DNA from: Gimesia chilikensis
GTDB taxonomy: Bacteria; Planctomycetota; Planctomycetia; Planctomycetales; Planctomycetaceae
Assembly: GCF_007744075.1 (NCBI RefSeq)
Contig: NZ_CP036266.1
Coordinates: 3,457,748-3,521,747 of the forward strand
Direction of reading: 5' to 3'
DNA length: 64,000 nucleotides
In this document: positions 21,496-30,867 of the stretch, piece by piece
Position numbering within the stretch: position 1 is the first letter of the stretch
How the letters are laid out: each line of letters begins with the position of its first letter
The notes under the pieces: model-generated
The model's database searches: none
Seen by the model: only the letters and a program-made list of their open reading frames with translations
Told to the model about the DNA's origin: nothing
Made by a program: the position numbers and the translations under genes

Positions 21496-21677
21496 GGAGG
21501 AATCTATCTGGTACCGTCGGGGCAGTGTTCTCTAGTTGTTTATCGCGAGGCGGGCGGACACACAGGTCCGCGCCCTACGGAAGAGGTTGGGGGGGGGAAT
21601 ATGGATTGTATTGTTGAACTGGGACCTCCTGTTGCCTGCGGCAATCTCGGATTGCATCCGAGACCACCCGGTGTGGA
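21496..21677. repeat. Composite hairpin repeat A+B, upstream of the M16 operon
   Basis: This is a direct-orientation copy of 18461-18637. The A part is at 21545-21580 (gcggacacacaggtccgc palindrome). The B part is at 21597-21677, where the second palindrome has changed to ctcggattgcatccgag: both arms changed together, so pairing is preserved. This compensatory change suggests that structure is maintained. Confidence 0.78.
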
Positions 21678-21948
21678 GGTGTAAATGGAAGCTTTCGCAA
21701 TGTTTTACTGTCAGTTTCCTGCTCGCTGTGCTCGCCCCGAATTACATTTGGGGCTATCTATGTGGGGTTCAGTGGTGTTGATAAAAGTGAGAAAAAAATG
21801 TCAGGCGCTGGACATATTGGGGGTTGTTGATGTTAAGATGGGACAAGAGATGATTCCGGCAGCGTTCCCGTTTCAACTTGAGTCCCTCCCGAAGAATCCC
21901 CCCAGACAAAGGAATCCCCTGGTGCGAGCACATAACAAGTCGACAGCA

Positions 21949-23328
21949 ATGAACCGAATTTCCAGAAGACGATTCCTGCGCCGGAGTCTGGCTGGAGTGG
22001 CAGGTATGGGAATAATGACGATGATCTCCGACTCAATTCAGGCTGCAGAGAAAAAGGCATCACCCCAGCATTTACGCGTCGAAAAGATCGAGCGAACGAC
22101 GGTAAAAGTTCCCTATCGGGACGTGCCCGCCCGGAACATGGCACGCGAATTACCGCATTGGCAGTATACCGAAATTGTGGAAGTGCATTTGAAATCGGGG
22201 CACGTTGGCTTCGGTGAAACGCTGCTCTATTACACCTGGAACGAGACTTCGGATGAAGCCGTAGAGCGGGCGCAGGGTAAGAATGCGGCCGAGCTGATGT
22301 GGGACGACGATCTGGGAGCGGGGCTGCAGATGGCGCTGTTTGATGCGGTCGCGAAAGCAGCGGAAGTTCCCGTGCATGCGTTGCTGGGGAGGAAGGTTCA
22401 CGACAAGACTCCCCTCTCGTGGTGGAACATTGATACTTCGGTCGAGGATATGGCGCTGGAATGTGCCGAGGCTTACAAGCAGGGCTACATGTCCTATAAG
22501 ACGAAAGGACGTCCGTGGTACGACGTGTGGGCCCAGGTTGAAGAAGCCAGCAAGGTGGTGCCGAAGGATTTCAAGATCGACATGGACTTCAACGACACGC
22601 TGCTGGATGCGGAGCGTGCCCTGCCGATCCTGGAAGATCTGGCTCAGTATCCGCAGGTCGACATTTTTGAATCTCCGATTTTCCAGGATGACGTGGCAGG
22701 AAACAAAATTCTGATGGCGGCGACCGATGTGAATATCGCCATGCATTATGGAACCCCCGACCCGCTGATTGCGATTCGCGAAAACATCTGCGATGGCTTT
22801 GTGATCGGGCATGGTGCGCGGGAGCTGATGGCATCGGGGGCCGTGGCTGCGATGGCGGATAAACCGTTCTGGTTACAGCTGGTGGGTACGGGGATTACGG
22901 CTGCTTTCTCGCTGCATTTCGGTGCGGTGCTGAGTCATGCCACCTGGCCTGCTGTAAATTGTCATCAGTTGTACAAGTACAATCTGTTGACGGAGCCGAT
23001 TGTGGTCAAAGAAGGGTTTGCTCAAGTGCCCGACAAGCCGGGCCTGGGATATGAACTGAATCGGGATATGCTTGAGAAGCTGCGCGTCGAGAAACCGGAG
23101 TCTCGTCCTGAACCGCCGCGTTTGATTGAAACGACGTGGAAAGACGGACGGAAGATGTACTTCGGCAACACGGGGGAAGTCAACTTTGTCCTGAACCCGG
23201 CCCGCGATGGGAATGTGCCTTACTTTGAGCGGGGCGTCGATACGCGACTGGTTCCGAACGACGGTTCAAAGGAATGGAAAGAATTGTATCAGAAGTCGAA
23301 CACCAAGCCGTTATTGATTAAAGGATAG
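21949..23328 (+). CDS. Mandelate racemase/muconate lactonizing enzyme-like protein, Tat-exported
   Basis: This 459-residue enolase-superfamily protein has a twin-arginine signal (SRRRFLRRS, residues 4-12, then a Gly/Met-rich hydrophobic stretch) that sets the start at ATG 21949; upstream in-frame sequence is repeat DNA. The barrel has the KxK catalytic pair (Lys184, Lys186, in YKTKG), the first metal region KIDMDFND (Asp211/Asp213) and an IFESPI strand with the second acidic ligand. The third metal-ligand strand reads NIAMHYGTPD, where an acidic residue is usual, so chemistry may differ. Likely role: racemase, epimerase or acid-sugar dehydratase in the periplasm; substrate unknown. Confidence 0.82.
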   Translation: MNRISRRRFLRRSLAGVAGMGIMTMISDSIQAAEKKASPQHLRVEKIERTTVKVPYRDVPARNMARELPHWQYTEIVEVHLKSGHVGFGETLLYYTWNETSDEAVERAQGKNAAELMWDDDLGAGLQMALFDAVAKAAEVPVHALLGRKVHDKTPLSWWNIDTSVEDMALECAEAYKQGYMSYKTKGRPWYDVWAQVEEASKVVPKDFKIDMDFNDTLLDAERALPILEDLAQYPQVDIFESPIFQDDVAGNKILMAATDVNIAMHYGTPDPLIAIRENICDGFVIGHGARELMASGAVAAMADKPFWLQLVGTGITAAFSLHFGAVLSHATWPAVNCHQLYKYNLLTEPIVVKEGFAQVPDKPGLGYELNRDMLEKLRVEKPESRPEPPRLIETTWKDGRKMYFGNTGEVNFVLNPARDGNVPYFERGVDTRLVPNDGSKEWKELYQKSNTKPLLIKG

Positions 23329-23389
23329 GCGACGGCAGCCAGCAGCAGGTTCGAAGTGAACTGGTTTGCAACGGGAGCGTGATCTCTGC

Positions 23390-23965
23390 TTAGAGCGAGG
23401 GAGCTTCGACGTAGTGGCTGGGTTTGTAGAGGGTCCGTGTGAGGCGGAAGCCGATGGACCGGTAGAGGTTGATGGCGGGTTCATTCTCGGCGGTGACTTC
23501 GAGGTAAGCCCGTTTGACGCCGGCTTCGCGGAAACCGAGGAGGCATTTGGTGACCAGTGCCCTGCCGAGCCCGAGTCCGCGGTGTTTGGGGGTGATGCCG
23601 ACGTTCTGAATCGCACCCATGATGCGGCTGGGGACGATGGCCTGAATCGTGCCACAGTCGACGGGTTCTTCGTTGCCCATGCCGTCCCAGGTAATGAGCC
23701 AGGTACCACCGGGCAGGAAGTTGCGTTGCGTCGAGATATCGCGCATCAGTTTGCGACAGCCGTCGATGTCTCCCAGGCAGGGAAAGACGCGGGCGTCGAG
23801 TTCGGAGCGGAAGCTGTGATACTTGGTGATGGCGTGACGGTCGAGTGTGGTCAGTTCCCAGGGACACCAGCGGTAGCCTTCGGGCAGAGGATCATCAACC
23901 AGGCGCGCGTTGAGCAGGTCGATTTCCATGCGGAATCTACGAAAGTAAGTTTCGGTGAAGTCCAT
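23390..23965 (-). CDS. GNAT family N-acetyltransferase
   Basis: This 191-residue GNAT acetyltransferase has its acetyl-CoA-binding region in VGITPKHRGLGLGRALVTKCL (split around residues 130-150), with the GLGLGRAL pyrophosphate loop. YLEVTAENEPAINLYRSIGF is the typical C-terminal strand-helix. The start at 23965 (MDFTETYFRRFRMEIDL) fits related planctomycete proteins; the frame stays open to 24220, but that extension lacks domain character. The acceptor substrate is unknown. It converges on the enolase-superfamily gene with a 61-base gap. Confidence 0.85.
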   Translation of the reverse strand: MDFTETYFRRFRMEIDLLNARLVDDPLPEGYRWCPWELTTLDRHAITKYHSFRSELDARVFPCLGDIDGCRKLMRDISTQRNFLPGGTWLITWDGMGNEEPVDCGTIQAIVPSRIMGAIQNVGITPKHRGLGLGRALVTKCLLGFREAGVKRAYLEVTAENEPAINLYRSIGFRLTRTLYKPSHYVEAPSL

Positions 23966-24393
23966 GAGAAGCTCGCTGCTGCACGAGGAGTCGGATCGAA
24001 AACGGACCAGATATTTAGAATACCTAATTTTACCATTCTCTATACTAGTGTCAATCTGGGGAGTTCGATTCGGCGGGAAAGCGTTGATTTTCCTGAAGCG
24101 AGTGCCTGTCGTGGCTGATGTACCCGATGGTAGCAGTTCGCGTGATTTACTTAAAATGCGGGCTGGAACTGTCCAGCGAGGAAAATCAGGAGATGCGATT
24201 TCAAATTCCGAGGTTTTCACTCAAGTTCCGGGAGTGGTGCAGCGGGATTGTCGGATCTGGAATTGTGGCTGTTTCCCTTAGTTGAAAAAACGGGTGAAAC
24301 TTCTAGAATGAACTAACCGTTAGAGTTCATGTTTCCTGGTGAACATGATGATTCCCCGCCTCTGTTCCTACCCTGTTTGGAGTGATTCTCACA

Positions 24394-25497
24394 GTGACCG
24401 ACAACAGTAACCTTGACGAATTGGTAAAACAGCATCAGGACATACTCGATGCTCACACGCGCGAGCACGTGCAGTGGCACTTCAATCCGGAAACGGGATC
24501 TCCCTACTGGCTGGAAAAAGCGAAGTCGTTCGACTTCGATCCGCTGACCGACGTGAACTGCTTCGAGGACTTGAACAAGTTTCCGCTGTTCGAAGATGAT
24601 GAACTGCGGGGTGGTCCGGTTGATCGCTGGATTCCCAAGGCACTGCAGGGCAAGCCGACCTACGTCTTCGAGACTGGCGGTACGACAGGGATTCCCAAGT
24701 CACGCGTGGTAATCGACGACTTCCGCATCGACTATGAAAACTTCAGCGATACCCTGCCCGACGAGTACTTCCCGAAAGGTTCGAACTGGCTGATGTTGGG
24801 GCCCTCGGGTCCGCGTCGTCTGCGTCTGGCTGTTGAGCATATGGCTCAGCATCGGGGCGGGATCTCCTTCTGCGTCGACCTTGACCCTCGCTGGGTGGTC
24901 AAGCTGATCAAAAAAGGCAAGATCGACGAAGTTAAAGAATACAGTAATCACGTGATCGATCAGGCAATGACGATCCTGAGTGCGGGGCATGACATCAAGT
25001 GTATGTTTACCACTCCCAAACTGCTGGAAGCTCTCGCCATGCGTCTGATGGACGAAGGTTCGAGCATAGAAGAAGCCGGCATTAAAGGGATCTTCTGCGG
25101 TGGAACCGAATTCACACAACAGTGGTATCGCTTTGCCCGCGAAGAGCTGCTGGGTGAGAACGTCTTCATCACCCCGACCTACGGCAACACGCTGATGGGG
25201 CTGGCCTGCGGTAAGCCATTCGATCCGGCTGACAACTACAAAATTACATATTATGCACCGCAGCCCCGTGCTGCGATTCGCGTGGTTGATTTCGACGATC
25301 ACACCAAGGTGGTGGGGTACGGTGAAACCGGTCGCGTGAAGCTGTTTACCATGACCAAAGAACTGTTCATTCCCGGCTTCCTGGAACGCGATGAAGGCGA
25401 ACGCGAAATGCCTCACGTCAAGTATCCATGGGATGGCGTGAGTGGTGTGCGTCCCTTCCACAAAATCGCTTCGTCGACCACGGTGGGCGTTTACTAA
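24394..25497 (+). CDS. AMP-binding acyl-activating enzyme (LuxE/PaaK-like)
   Basis: This 367-residue adenylate-forming enzyme has its phosphate-binding loop at ETGGTTGIPKSRV. Later core motifs include FCGGTEFTQQWY and ITPTYGNTLMGLA. It is shorter than phenylacetate-CoA ligase (about 430) and close to LuxE length, with a minimal C-terminal lid. GTG 24394 is chosen because ttggag sits 9-10 bases ahead; GTG 24382 is an alternative. It probably activates a carboxylic acid as acyl-AMP or acyl-CoA. The next gene is an aldehyde dehydrogenase 150 bases downstream, so the pair may reduce an acid to its aldehyde. Confidence 0.78.
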   Translation: MTDNSNLDELVKQHQDILDAHTREHVQWHFNPETGSPYWLEKAKSFDFDPLTDVNCFEDLNKFPLFEDDELRGGPVDRWIPKALQGKPTYVFETGGTTGIPKSRVVIDDFRIDYENFSDTLPDEYFPKGSNWLMLGPSGPRRLRLAVEHMAQHRGGISFCVDLDPRWVVKLIKKGKIDEVKEYSNHVIDQAMTILSAGHDIKCMFTTPKLLEALAMRLMDEGSSIEEAGIKGIFCGGTEFTQQWYRFAREELLGENVFITPTYGNTLMGLACGKPFDPADNYKITYYAPQPRAAIRVVDFDDHTKVVGYGETGRVKLFTMTKELFIPGFLERDEGEREMPHVKYPWDGVSGVRPFHKIASSTTVGVY

Positions 25498-25648
25498 GAC
25501 GCAAGTGCTCGAGCAGTCAGAGATCGGCGACCGTCATTCAGGCGGTCGCTGTTGTTCCGGCTGTCTGAATCGGATTGAACTTCTGAACTATTTTGCCTGG
25601 ATGCAAATTGCTGCCTGATTTGCATTGAATTCACAAAGGATAGCCGCC

Positions 25649-27085
25649 GTGCTGGAAATACCTGTACTTCGCTGGGGTACCCCATACGAAAGTTTCGATC
25701 AACAGGAAGTCGTTCATTTTGAAACAGGCGAGCCTCTCGCCAAAGTGCATCAGGCCAACGCCGGTCTGGTGAAAATGGACATGCGGAAAGCACAGCGGGC
25801 ACGCGACCTGCTGCGAGAGATTCCGATTCCCAAGCTGCTGGAAATCTGTAAGAAAGCAGCTGAACTCTACATGACGGCGGAACTGCCGCTGGGCAACGGA
25901 ACACAGACTCCCGAAGAGTTCTGCCGGATTCAGTCTGCCAGCACCGGGATGCCCGAGTGGATGTGTGCCAGCAACATGAAGAAGGTCTCCTTCGTACTGG
26001 AACACATGGAAGAGATTCTCGACGCCCTGACCCGCGGTCTGCCACTGGATATTCTGACTAAGGGGTATGGTAAAGAAGAGCGTGGCGTGATGCTGAGCTA
26101 CCAGGCCAATTCGCCGGTACTGGGACTCGTGCTGCCTTCAAACTCACCAGGCGTGCACACACTGTGGATGCCGATCCTGCCGATGCAGATCGGTCTGGTA
26201 CTGAAGCCGGGGTCATCTGAGCCCTGGACTCCTTACCGGATGACCGAAGCCTTCTGCCAGGCGGGTATACCACGGGAATGTATCTCCGTCTATCCGGGAC
26301 CTCACGATGTGGGTTCCACGGTGACCGAGCTCTGTAAGCGAGTGATGGTATTTGGTGGTCAGCAGACCATCGATAAGTACAAGGCGAACCCGAACGTGCA
26401 GGCGCACGGTCCTGGTTTCAGTAAGATTCTGCTCGGTGACGATGTCGTGGATCAGTGGGAAGATTATCTCGACCTGATCGTGGACAGCATTTACCAGAAC
26501 GGTGGTCGCAGCTGCGTCAACGCATCCGGCGTCTGGGCATCGCGGCATACTGAAGAGATTGCAGACGCGATCGCCAAACGGCTGGGACCGGTCGGACCGA
26601 CTTCGATGACCGACCCCGAAGCCCCGCTGGCAGCTTTCACCATGACCGGTGCCGCCAAGGCGATGAATGGTCAGATTGAAGAAGGACTGAAAGAGTCCGG
26701 CGTGACCGAAGTGACTGAAAAGTATCGCGACGGTGATCGACTGATTGAGATGGAACGCTGCGATTATCTGCGTCCGACCATCGTGCACTGTGACAATCCC
26801 GACGCGACGCTGGCGAACACCGAGTACATGTTCCCCATGGCTTCAGTCGTGAAATGCGAACAGAAAGACATGCTGAAAAAGATCGGCATGACGCTGGTCT
26901 GCTCTGTATTTACTGAAGATCAGGACTGGACGCAGCAGTTGCTGGATGCAACACAGATCGACCGGTTGAATATCGGTCCGGTGAAGACGAATGCTCTGAA
27001 CTGGTTGCAGCCGCACGAAGGGAATATTGTCGAATTCCTGTTCCGGGCGCGTGCCTTCCAGAACGAACCGCCGGCCGCTCACTGA
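25649..27085 (+). CDS. Aldehyde dehydrogenase superfamily protein (possible acyl reductase)
   Basis: This 478-residue aldehyde dehydrogenase fold protein has the nucleophile loop NGGRSCVNASG (catalytic Cys near residue 292) and cofactor-binding segments LGLVLPSNSPGVHTLW and VMVFGG. The stretch MFPMASVVKC lies near the C terminus. Its length and the neighbouring acyl-activating enzyme resemble LuxC with LuxE, which suggests reduction of an activated acyl group rather than aldehyde oxidation; sequence alone does not settle the direction. GTG 25649 follows aaagga by 9 bases. The ORF ends near an imperfect hairpin at 27119. Confidence 0.8.
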   Translation: MLEIPVLRWGTPYESFDQQEVVHFETGEPLAKVHQANAGLVKMDMRKAQRARDLLREIPIPKLLEICKKAAELYMTAELPLGNGTQTPEEFCRIQSASTGMPEWMCASNMKKVSFVLEHMEEILDALTRGLPLDILTKGYGKEERGVMLSYQANSPVLGLVLPSNSPGVHTLWMPILPMQIGLVLKPGSSEPWTPYRMTEAFCQAGIPRECISVYPGPHDVGSTVTELCKRVMVFGGQQTIDKYKANPNVQAHGPGFSKILLGDDVVDQWEDYLDLIVDSIYQNGGRSCVNASGVWASRHTEEIADAIAKRLGPVGPTSMTDPEAPLAAFTMTGAAKAMNGQIEEGLKESGVTEVTEKYRDGDRLIEMERCDYLRPTIVHCDNPDATLANTEYMFPMASVVKCEQKDMLKKIGMTLVCSVFTEDQDWTQQLLDATQIDRLNIGPVKTNALNWLQPHEGNIVEFLFRARAFQNEPPAAH

Positions 27086-27118
27086 GCCGGAAAGGTTAGA
27101 TAAATCGAACTCTCACTG

Positions 27119-27148
27119 CAGACCGTCTGGTGAAAATCAGGCGGTCTG
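27119..27148. terminator. Hairpin between convergent genes
   Basis: Arms cagaccgtctg and caggcggtctg (one G-U pair, 7-base loop) lie between the plus-strand aldehyde dehydrogenase and the minus-strand hydrolase, overlapping the latter's stop. There is no T-run, so it may be only a weak terminator or mRNA end-stabiliser. Confidence 0.35.
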
Positions 27149-28192
27149 AATCAGTGAAGAGTGAGTCTGCTCCCGGATCTGGCTGGCCAGTGCTTCGGGA
27201 GAATCAGACATTAGCCATTGCACGATTCGCCAGTCTGACCACCGCGGATCGGGATCGCTGGAAGGACCTGCGATGAAGCCGAGGTGTCCCCCCTGCTCTG
27301 TGAGATAGAGCGTGACCTTGTCGTGGTTCGCGAGTTTTTCGATCGCGGGCTGGTAGGATTCGAACGGGATCAGCGGGTCGTCCTTAGCGGAGATGATCAG
27401 CGTCGGAACCGAGATTTCCGGCAGGACATCACAGGGACTGCAGCGGTTGTAATAGTCTTCGGCAGACTCAAAGCCAGCCAGCGGTGCAGTGAACTGATCG
27501 TCGAATTCAAGTAGCGTGCGTGGATAGTTCGCGCCGGTAATTTTGTGTGTATGTTCCTGGTACTGATGCGACTTGCGGATCTGTTTGATGAGGTTCGTCA
27601 CAAAGTGCCGCTGGTAGCGACCGAAGAGTGGCTTGCCGAATACCTGCACACTTTCGGCGAGGCGAAGTGGCGGATTGAGGACCAGCGCCCGGTCGACGAG
27701 TTCCGAACCCGGTTTGTGACGGGCAAGGTAATTGAGTGTGATCGTACCACCCAGCGAAAAGCCCACGACGCCGATCGGCGAACGCGGGCACATGAACTCG
27801 ATCTGTTCGAGGGCGACCTGAAGATCGTGAAAGCTGCCGGCGTGATAAGGAGATTTAGCGAGTCCCGTCCCTGCCCCACAGCCGCGGAGATCCATGCGAA
27901 ACACACGAACTCCCCGCGCATTCAGCTTGTGAGCCAGGCGGATCATGTAAGAACTCTGATGACATCCCGACAAGCCATGCAGCAGGATCACCACGCGGTC
28001 CCCCGGTTTCCAGGGGCCCGGGCAGTCATCGTGCAGAATCAACAGATCGCTGTCAGGCAGGCGGCACGAATGCTGCTCTGCCTGATAGGGCGTTTTCACA
28101 CGCGAGTGGAACTGCCCTACGATCGTCTGCAGATGAGGATTTTTATAGAGACGATGCGGCACAAACGGTGGAAATACCAGATCACTCTTCAT
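27137..28192 (-). CDS. Alpha/beta hydrolase, YheT/ABHD family
   Basis: This 351-residue serine hydrolase has the N-terminal PHLQTIVGQF segment typical of YheT. The oxyanion region is VILLHGLSGCHQSSYM, the nucleophile elbow GFSLGGT (Ser about 143), the acid AKDDPLIP and the histidine GGHLGF. YheT-type proteins are probably carboxylesterases or lipid hydrolases; the substrate is unknown. The stop is 13 bases from the hairpin end. The SDR gene lies just upstream (40-base gap, same strand), so both may be one transcript. Confidence 0.88.
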   Translation of the reverse strand: MKSDLVFPPFVPHRLYKNPHLQTIVGQFHSRVKTPYQAEQHSCRLPDSDLLILHDDCPGPWKPGDRVVILLHGLSGCHQSSYMIRLAHKLNARGVRVFRMDLRGCGAGTGLAKSPYHAGSFHDLQVALEQIEFMCPRSPIGVVGFSLGGTITLNYLARHKPGSELVDRALVLNPPLRLAESVQVFGKPLFGRYQRHFVTNLIKQIRKSHQYQEHTHKITGANYPRTLLEFDDQFTAPLAGFESAEDYYNRCSPCDVLPEISVPTLIISAKDDPLIPFESYQPAIEKLANHDKVTLYLTEQGGHLGFIAGPSSDPDPRWSDWRIVQWLMSDSPEALASQIREQTHSSLIQTA

Positions 28193-28231
28193 TCAGCTTG
28201 ATTCCTGCGGAACACACTTAGAATTACCGAA

Positions 28232-28960
28232 TCAGACGAAGGCCGCGGTAGTCGGCTTGATGGTCAGATCCTGAACGTGAGCACGAGGTGGTAACTGGCT
28301 GATCATCAAGACGGCAGCAGCAACATCCTCGGGCTGCAGAATTTTGGCGCGATGTTCTTTGCTGACGGGCACAGGCCGTTCGTCCAGAATCGGAGTTTCG
28401 ACCTCACCCGGGTAAATGGTGGAAACTCGAATCCCACGGTCTTTTTCCTCCTGGGCGACGGTGGTTCCCAGCGCAGTCATCGCAAACTTGGATGCATTAT
28501 AGGCGACGCCGCCGAGCAGAGCAGCCCGCAAACCGGAAATCGAACAGATATTAATGATCAGTCCGTCCTGACGTTCCCGCATCTGGGGCAGAACCGCCTG
28601 CATGCAGTTGAAAGCTCCGGTCGCGTTGACGGTCATCAGGCGATCCCAGTCTTCAGGGGAGACAACTTCCATGGAGCGGTCTCGACAGTTGATGCCGGCA
28701 CAATGGACGAGGATGTCGATCTGGCCCAGTTTCTCATTGGCTGCTTTGAAGAAAGCCGCAACGCTGTCACGATCGGCGACATCGATCACATGGTAGTCAA
28801 TTTTGCCTTCGGCTTTGGCAGCAACTTTCTCCAGTGGTTCCTGACGACGGCCACCCACGACGACATCCGCACCGGCCTGGGCCAGTATGAGGGCACAGGC
28901 CTCTCCGATTCCAGTCCCTCCCCCGGTAACAACAACTTTCTTATTTTCTAATCCTGGCAT
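28232..28960 (-). CDS. Short-chain dehydrogenase/reductase
   Basis: This 242-residue classical SDR has the Rossmann motif TGGGTGIG at residues 11-18, the HCAGIN strand, catalytic Ser in NICSISG and the YNASK catalytic tyrosine/lysine. ATG 28960 is preferred to the TTG at 28975. It is an NAD(P)-dependent oxidoreductase of unknown substrate; the nearby acyl-activating enzyme/aldehyde dehydrogenase pair could supply one, but they are on the other strand. C terminus: LPPRAHVQDLTIKPTTAAF. Confidence 0.9.
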   Translation of the reverse strand: MPGLENKKVVVTGGGTGIGEACALILAQAGADVVVGGRRQEPLEKVAAKAEGKIDYHVIDVADRDSVAAFFKAANEKLGQIDILVHCAGINCRDRSMEVVSPEDWDRLMTVNATGAFNCMQAVLPQMRERQDGLIINICSISGLRAALLGGVAYNASKFAMTALGTTVAQEEKDRGIRVSTIYPGEVETPILDERPVPVSKEHRAKILQPEDVAAAVLMISQLPPRAHVQDLTIKPTTAAFV

Positions 28961-29090
28961 GTTTCTGTTTCTCAATCTGGTGATATAGACAGGTGGGTCA
29001 ATTCAAGGCGGGTCCTCAGTTGGAACCTGTCCCAATCTTACGAAAAATCAGATTGAAAAGAAATGATGTGCAGAGGGAAACCGGGATAAT

Positions 29091-29531
29091 TCAGGCTTCC
29101 GCAGGCGTCTGTACAGAGGGTTTTCGACGCGGAGGCGCGAAGAGAAATGTGAGCAGGACCAGCAGCCCGAACAGCGTATAGCAGACCGTAAAGACCCAGG
29201 GAGCCGCATCAAAAAAGAGCGCTTCATGGACCCAGCTGGCAATAAAATCGCCCTCGTAGGAGGTTTCCCCTGCCTGGTCACGCAACCATTTTTCTAGTGT
29301 GGTCAGCGGACAAACGATACCCAGCAGGGATTCGGCTACGACGAACAGAATCGAACCCAGGTGGATCAGCCGGAATTTGAAATTGCGGATCCAGTTCCAT
29401 CCGGCCAGGGCGCCGACCATGATCAGCAATTGTCCGATCAGAACGAACAGCACAAAGGCGAAGTGAATCACCACAATGGTATCCGCGGCCAGCTTGCTCA
29501 GAAATTGGGTATCGTGAAAATTCATCTCCAC
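29091..29531 (-). CDS. DUF2784 membrane protein
   Basis: This 146-residue protein matches DUF2784: three to four helices (about residues 17-42, 54-72, 108-135), the early ADTIVVIHFAFVLFV motif, CPLTTLEKWLRD and a conserved HEALFF histidine segment near the last helix. The family is of unknown function and widespread in bacteria. It stands alone on the minus strand, 130 bases upstream of the SDR start. Confidence 0.85.
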   Translation of the reverse strand: MEMNFHDTQFLSKLAADTIVVIHFAFVLFVLIGQLLIMVGALAGWNWIRNFKFRLIHLGSILFVVAESLLGIVCPLTTLEKWLRDQAGETSYEGDFIASWVHEALFFDAAPWVFTVCYTLFGLLVLLTFLFAPPRRKPSVQTPAEA

Positions 29532-29790
29532 TTCCAGCGAGACAGGAAACTGTAGACGGGAATAACTTTTAATCCAGAGACTCTCTCTTAAGAGACGCCG
29601 GGTTGATTGAATATTCCTGAAAATGAGAGAGAATTCTCAAATTGTACCGAACTGGACTCTGAGTGGCGATTTGTGAAAATGAAGTTATGATGATTGACAG
29701 CACGACTTATATTCAGTTTAAGGAGACTTCGCTATAATGGCGTTGAGTTCCGAATGACCGTCGATATCATACTCAATCGATGAGTCAGCC

Positions 29791-30867
29791 ATGAAGATGG
29801 ATATAGGTGTGTTGATGACGGGACGTCGAATTTTGGGAACACGCATCGGAAAAGAAACTGTGAAGTCATCCGCAGAACAGCAACAGAATGAGGGACGCTC
29901 TGCCGCAGCGAAGTCTTCAGTCGCAGCAGACGCGCGTTCTACTAATCGCGGGACGGAAACGCTGATGAGAAAAGTGCGGCGGGGACGATTACGGTTACCG
30001 ATCACTTTAAGTGTCGTACTGATGATCCTGAATGTCGCACTGATGGTGTTCTGGATCATTCTGGCGGCGCAAATTTACTGGTGGACGGCCCTGGCGATCG
30101 GTACGGTCGTCTTCGTGTTGATTCTGGTGGGACTCTCGCTGTATCTCGTGCTGACCATTAAGGAAGTTCGCCTGAATCAACGTCAGTCTGATTTTATCGA
30201 CAGTGTGACGCACGAACTGAAAACACCACTCGCTTCGCTGAGACTTTACCTGGAAACACTACAGCTTCGTCAGCTTTCTGAAGAGCAGCGAGGCGAATTT
30301 TATGTCACGATGAAGACTGAGCTGGAACGACTGGATCATCTGATTTCGCAGCTCCTGGAGGTGAAACGTCTGGATGCGCTGGGGATGCAGTCCGATCCGG
30401 AAGACATTCTGCTGGAACCTTTGATTCGCCACTGTGCCAAGCTGGAATGCAATCGACGTCAGCTGGATATCGACCAGGTATGCGAGTTTGATATCGAGGC
30501 TGCCACGGTACATACACGCAGAATTCTACTGGAAATGATCTTTCGCAACGTGATCGACAATGCCATCAAGTATGGCGGTGCAGTGCCGAAGATTCAGATT
30601 CAAGTTCGCGTGAGTAGTGGTGGCCGGGTGATTTCCCGAGTGATGGATAATGGCGAGGGAGTCGATCCGGAAATCCGCAAAGAGATCTTTAAAATCTTCT
30701 ATCGAGGCGAAAGTGAGTTGGAGCGGCGCAAAACAGGAACGGGACTGGGCCTGTATATTGTACGGACACTGGTACATCTGCTGGGCGGCAAAGTCACCGT
30801 ACATGATCGACTGGACCAGCCCGGGAGCGTATTTGCCATCGATTTGCCAGGGAAAGCGGAAGAATGA
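29791..30867 (+). CDS. Sensor histidine kinase
   Basis: This 358-residue kinase has two closely spaced transmembrane helices (about residues 70-93 and 98-122) and no extracytoplasmic sensor domain. The dimerisation/phosphoacceptor helix DSVTHELKTPLAS has His141. The ATPase part contains the N box NVIDNAIKYG, G1 MDNGEGVD, F box IFKIFYRGE and G2 GTGLGLYIV. The start is uncertain: ATG 29791 is listed, but ATG 29965 (residue 59) would remove a low-complexity N terminus. Its stop overlaps the response regulator start by 4 bases (ATGA), so the pair is coupled. The minimal sensor suggests that it reads a membrane or internal signal. Confidence 0.88.
   Translation: MKMDIGVLMTGRRILGTRIGKETVKSSAEQQQNEGRSAAAKSSVAADARSTNRGTETLMRKVRRGRLRLPITLSVVLMILNVALMVFWIILAAQIYWWTALAIGTVVFVLILVGLSLYLVLTIKEVRLNQRQSDFIDSVTHELKTPLASLRLYLETLQLRQLSEEQRGEFYVTMKTELERLDHLISQLLEVKRLDALGMQSDPEDILLEPLIRHCAKLECNRRQLDIDQVCEFDIEAATVHTRRILLEMIFRNVIDNAIKYGGAVPKIQIQVRVSSGGRVISRVMDNGEGVDPEIRKEIFKIFYRGESELERRKTGTGLGLYIVRTLVHLLGGKVTVHDRLDQPGSVFAIDLPGKAEE

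Noticed and set aside
20020-21684. A 554-codon plus-strand open frame across the first M16 gene and the repeat region.
   Set aside because: It is antisense to a clear M16 protein, has low-complexity G/V/D-rich translation and continues into non-coding repeats.
25526-25549. A hairpin (gcgaccgtcattcaggcggtcgc) after the acyl-activating enzyme gene as a terminator.
   Set aside because: No T-run follows and the next gene is on the same strand 150 bases on; it may only attenuate or stabilise mRNA.
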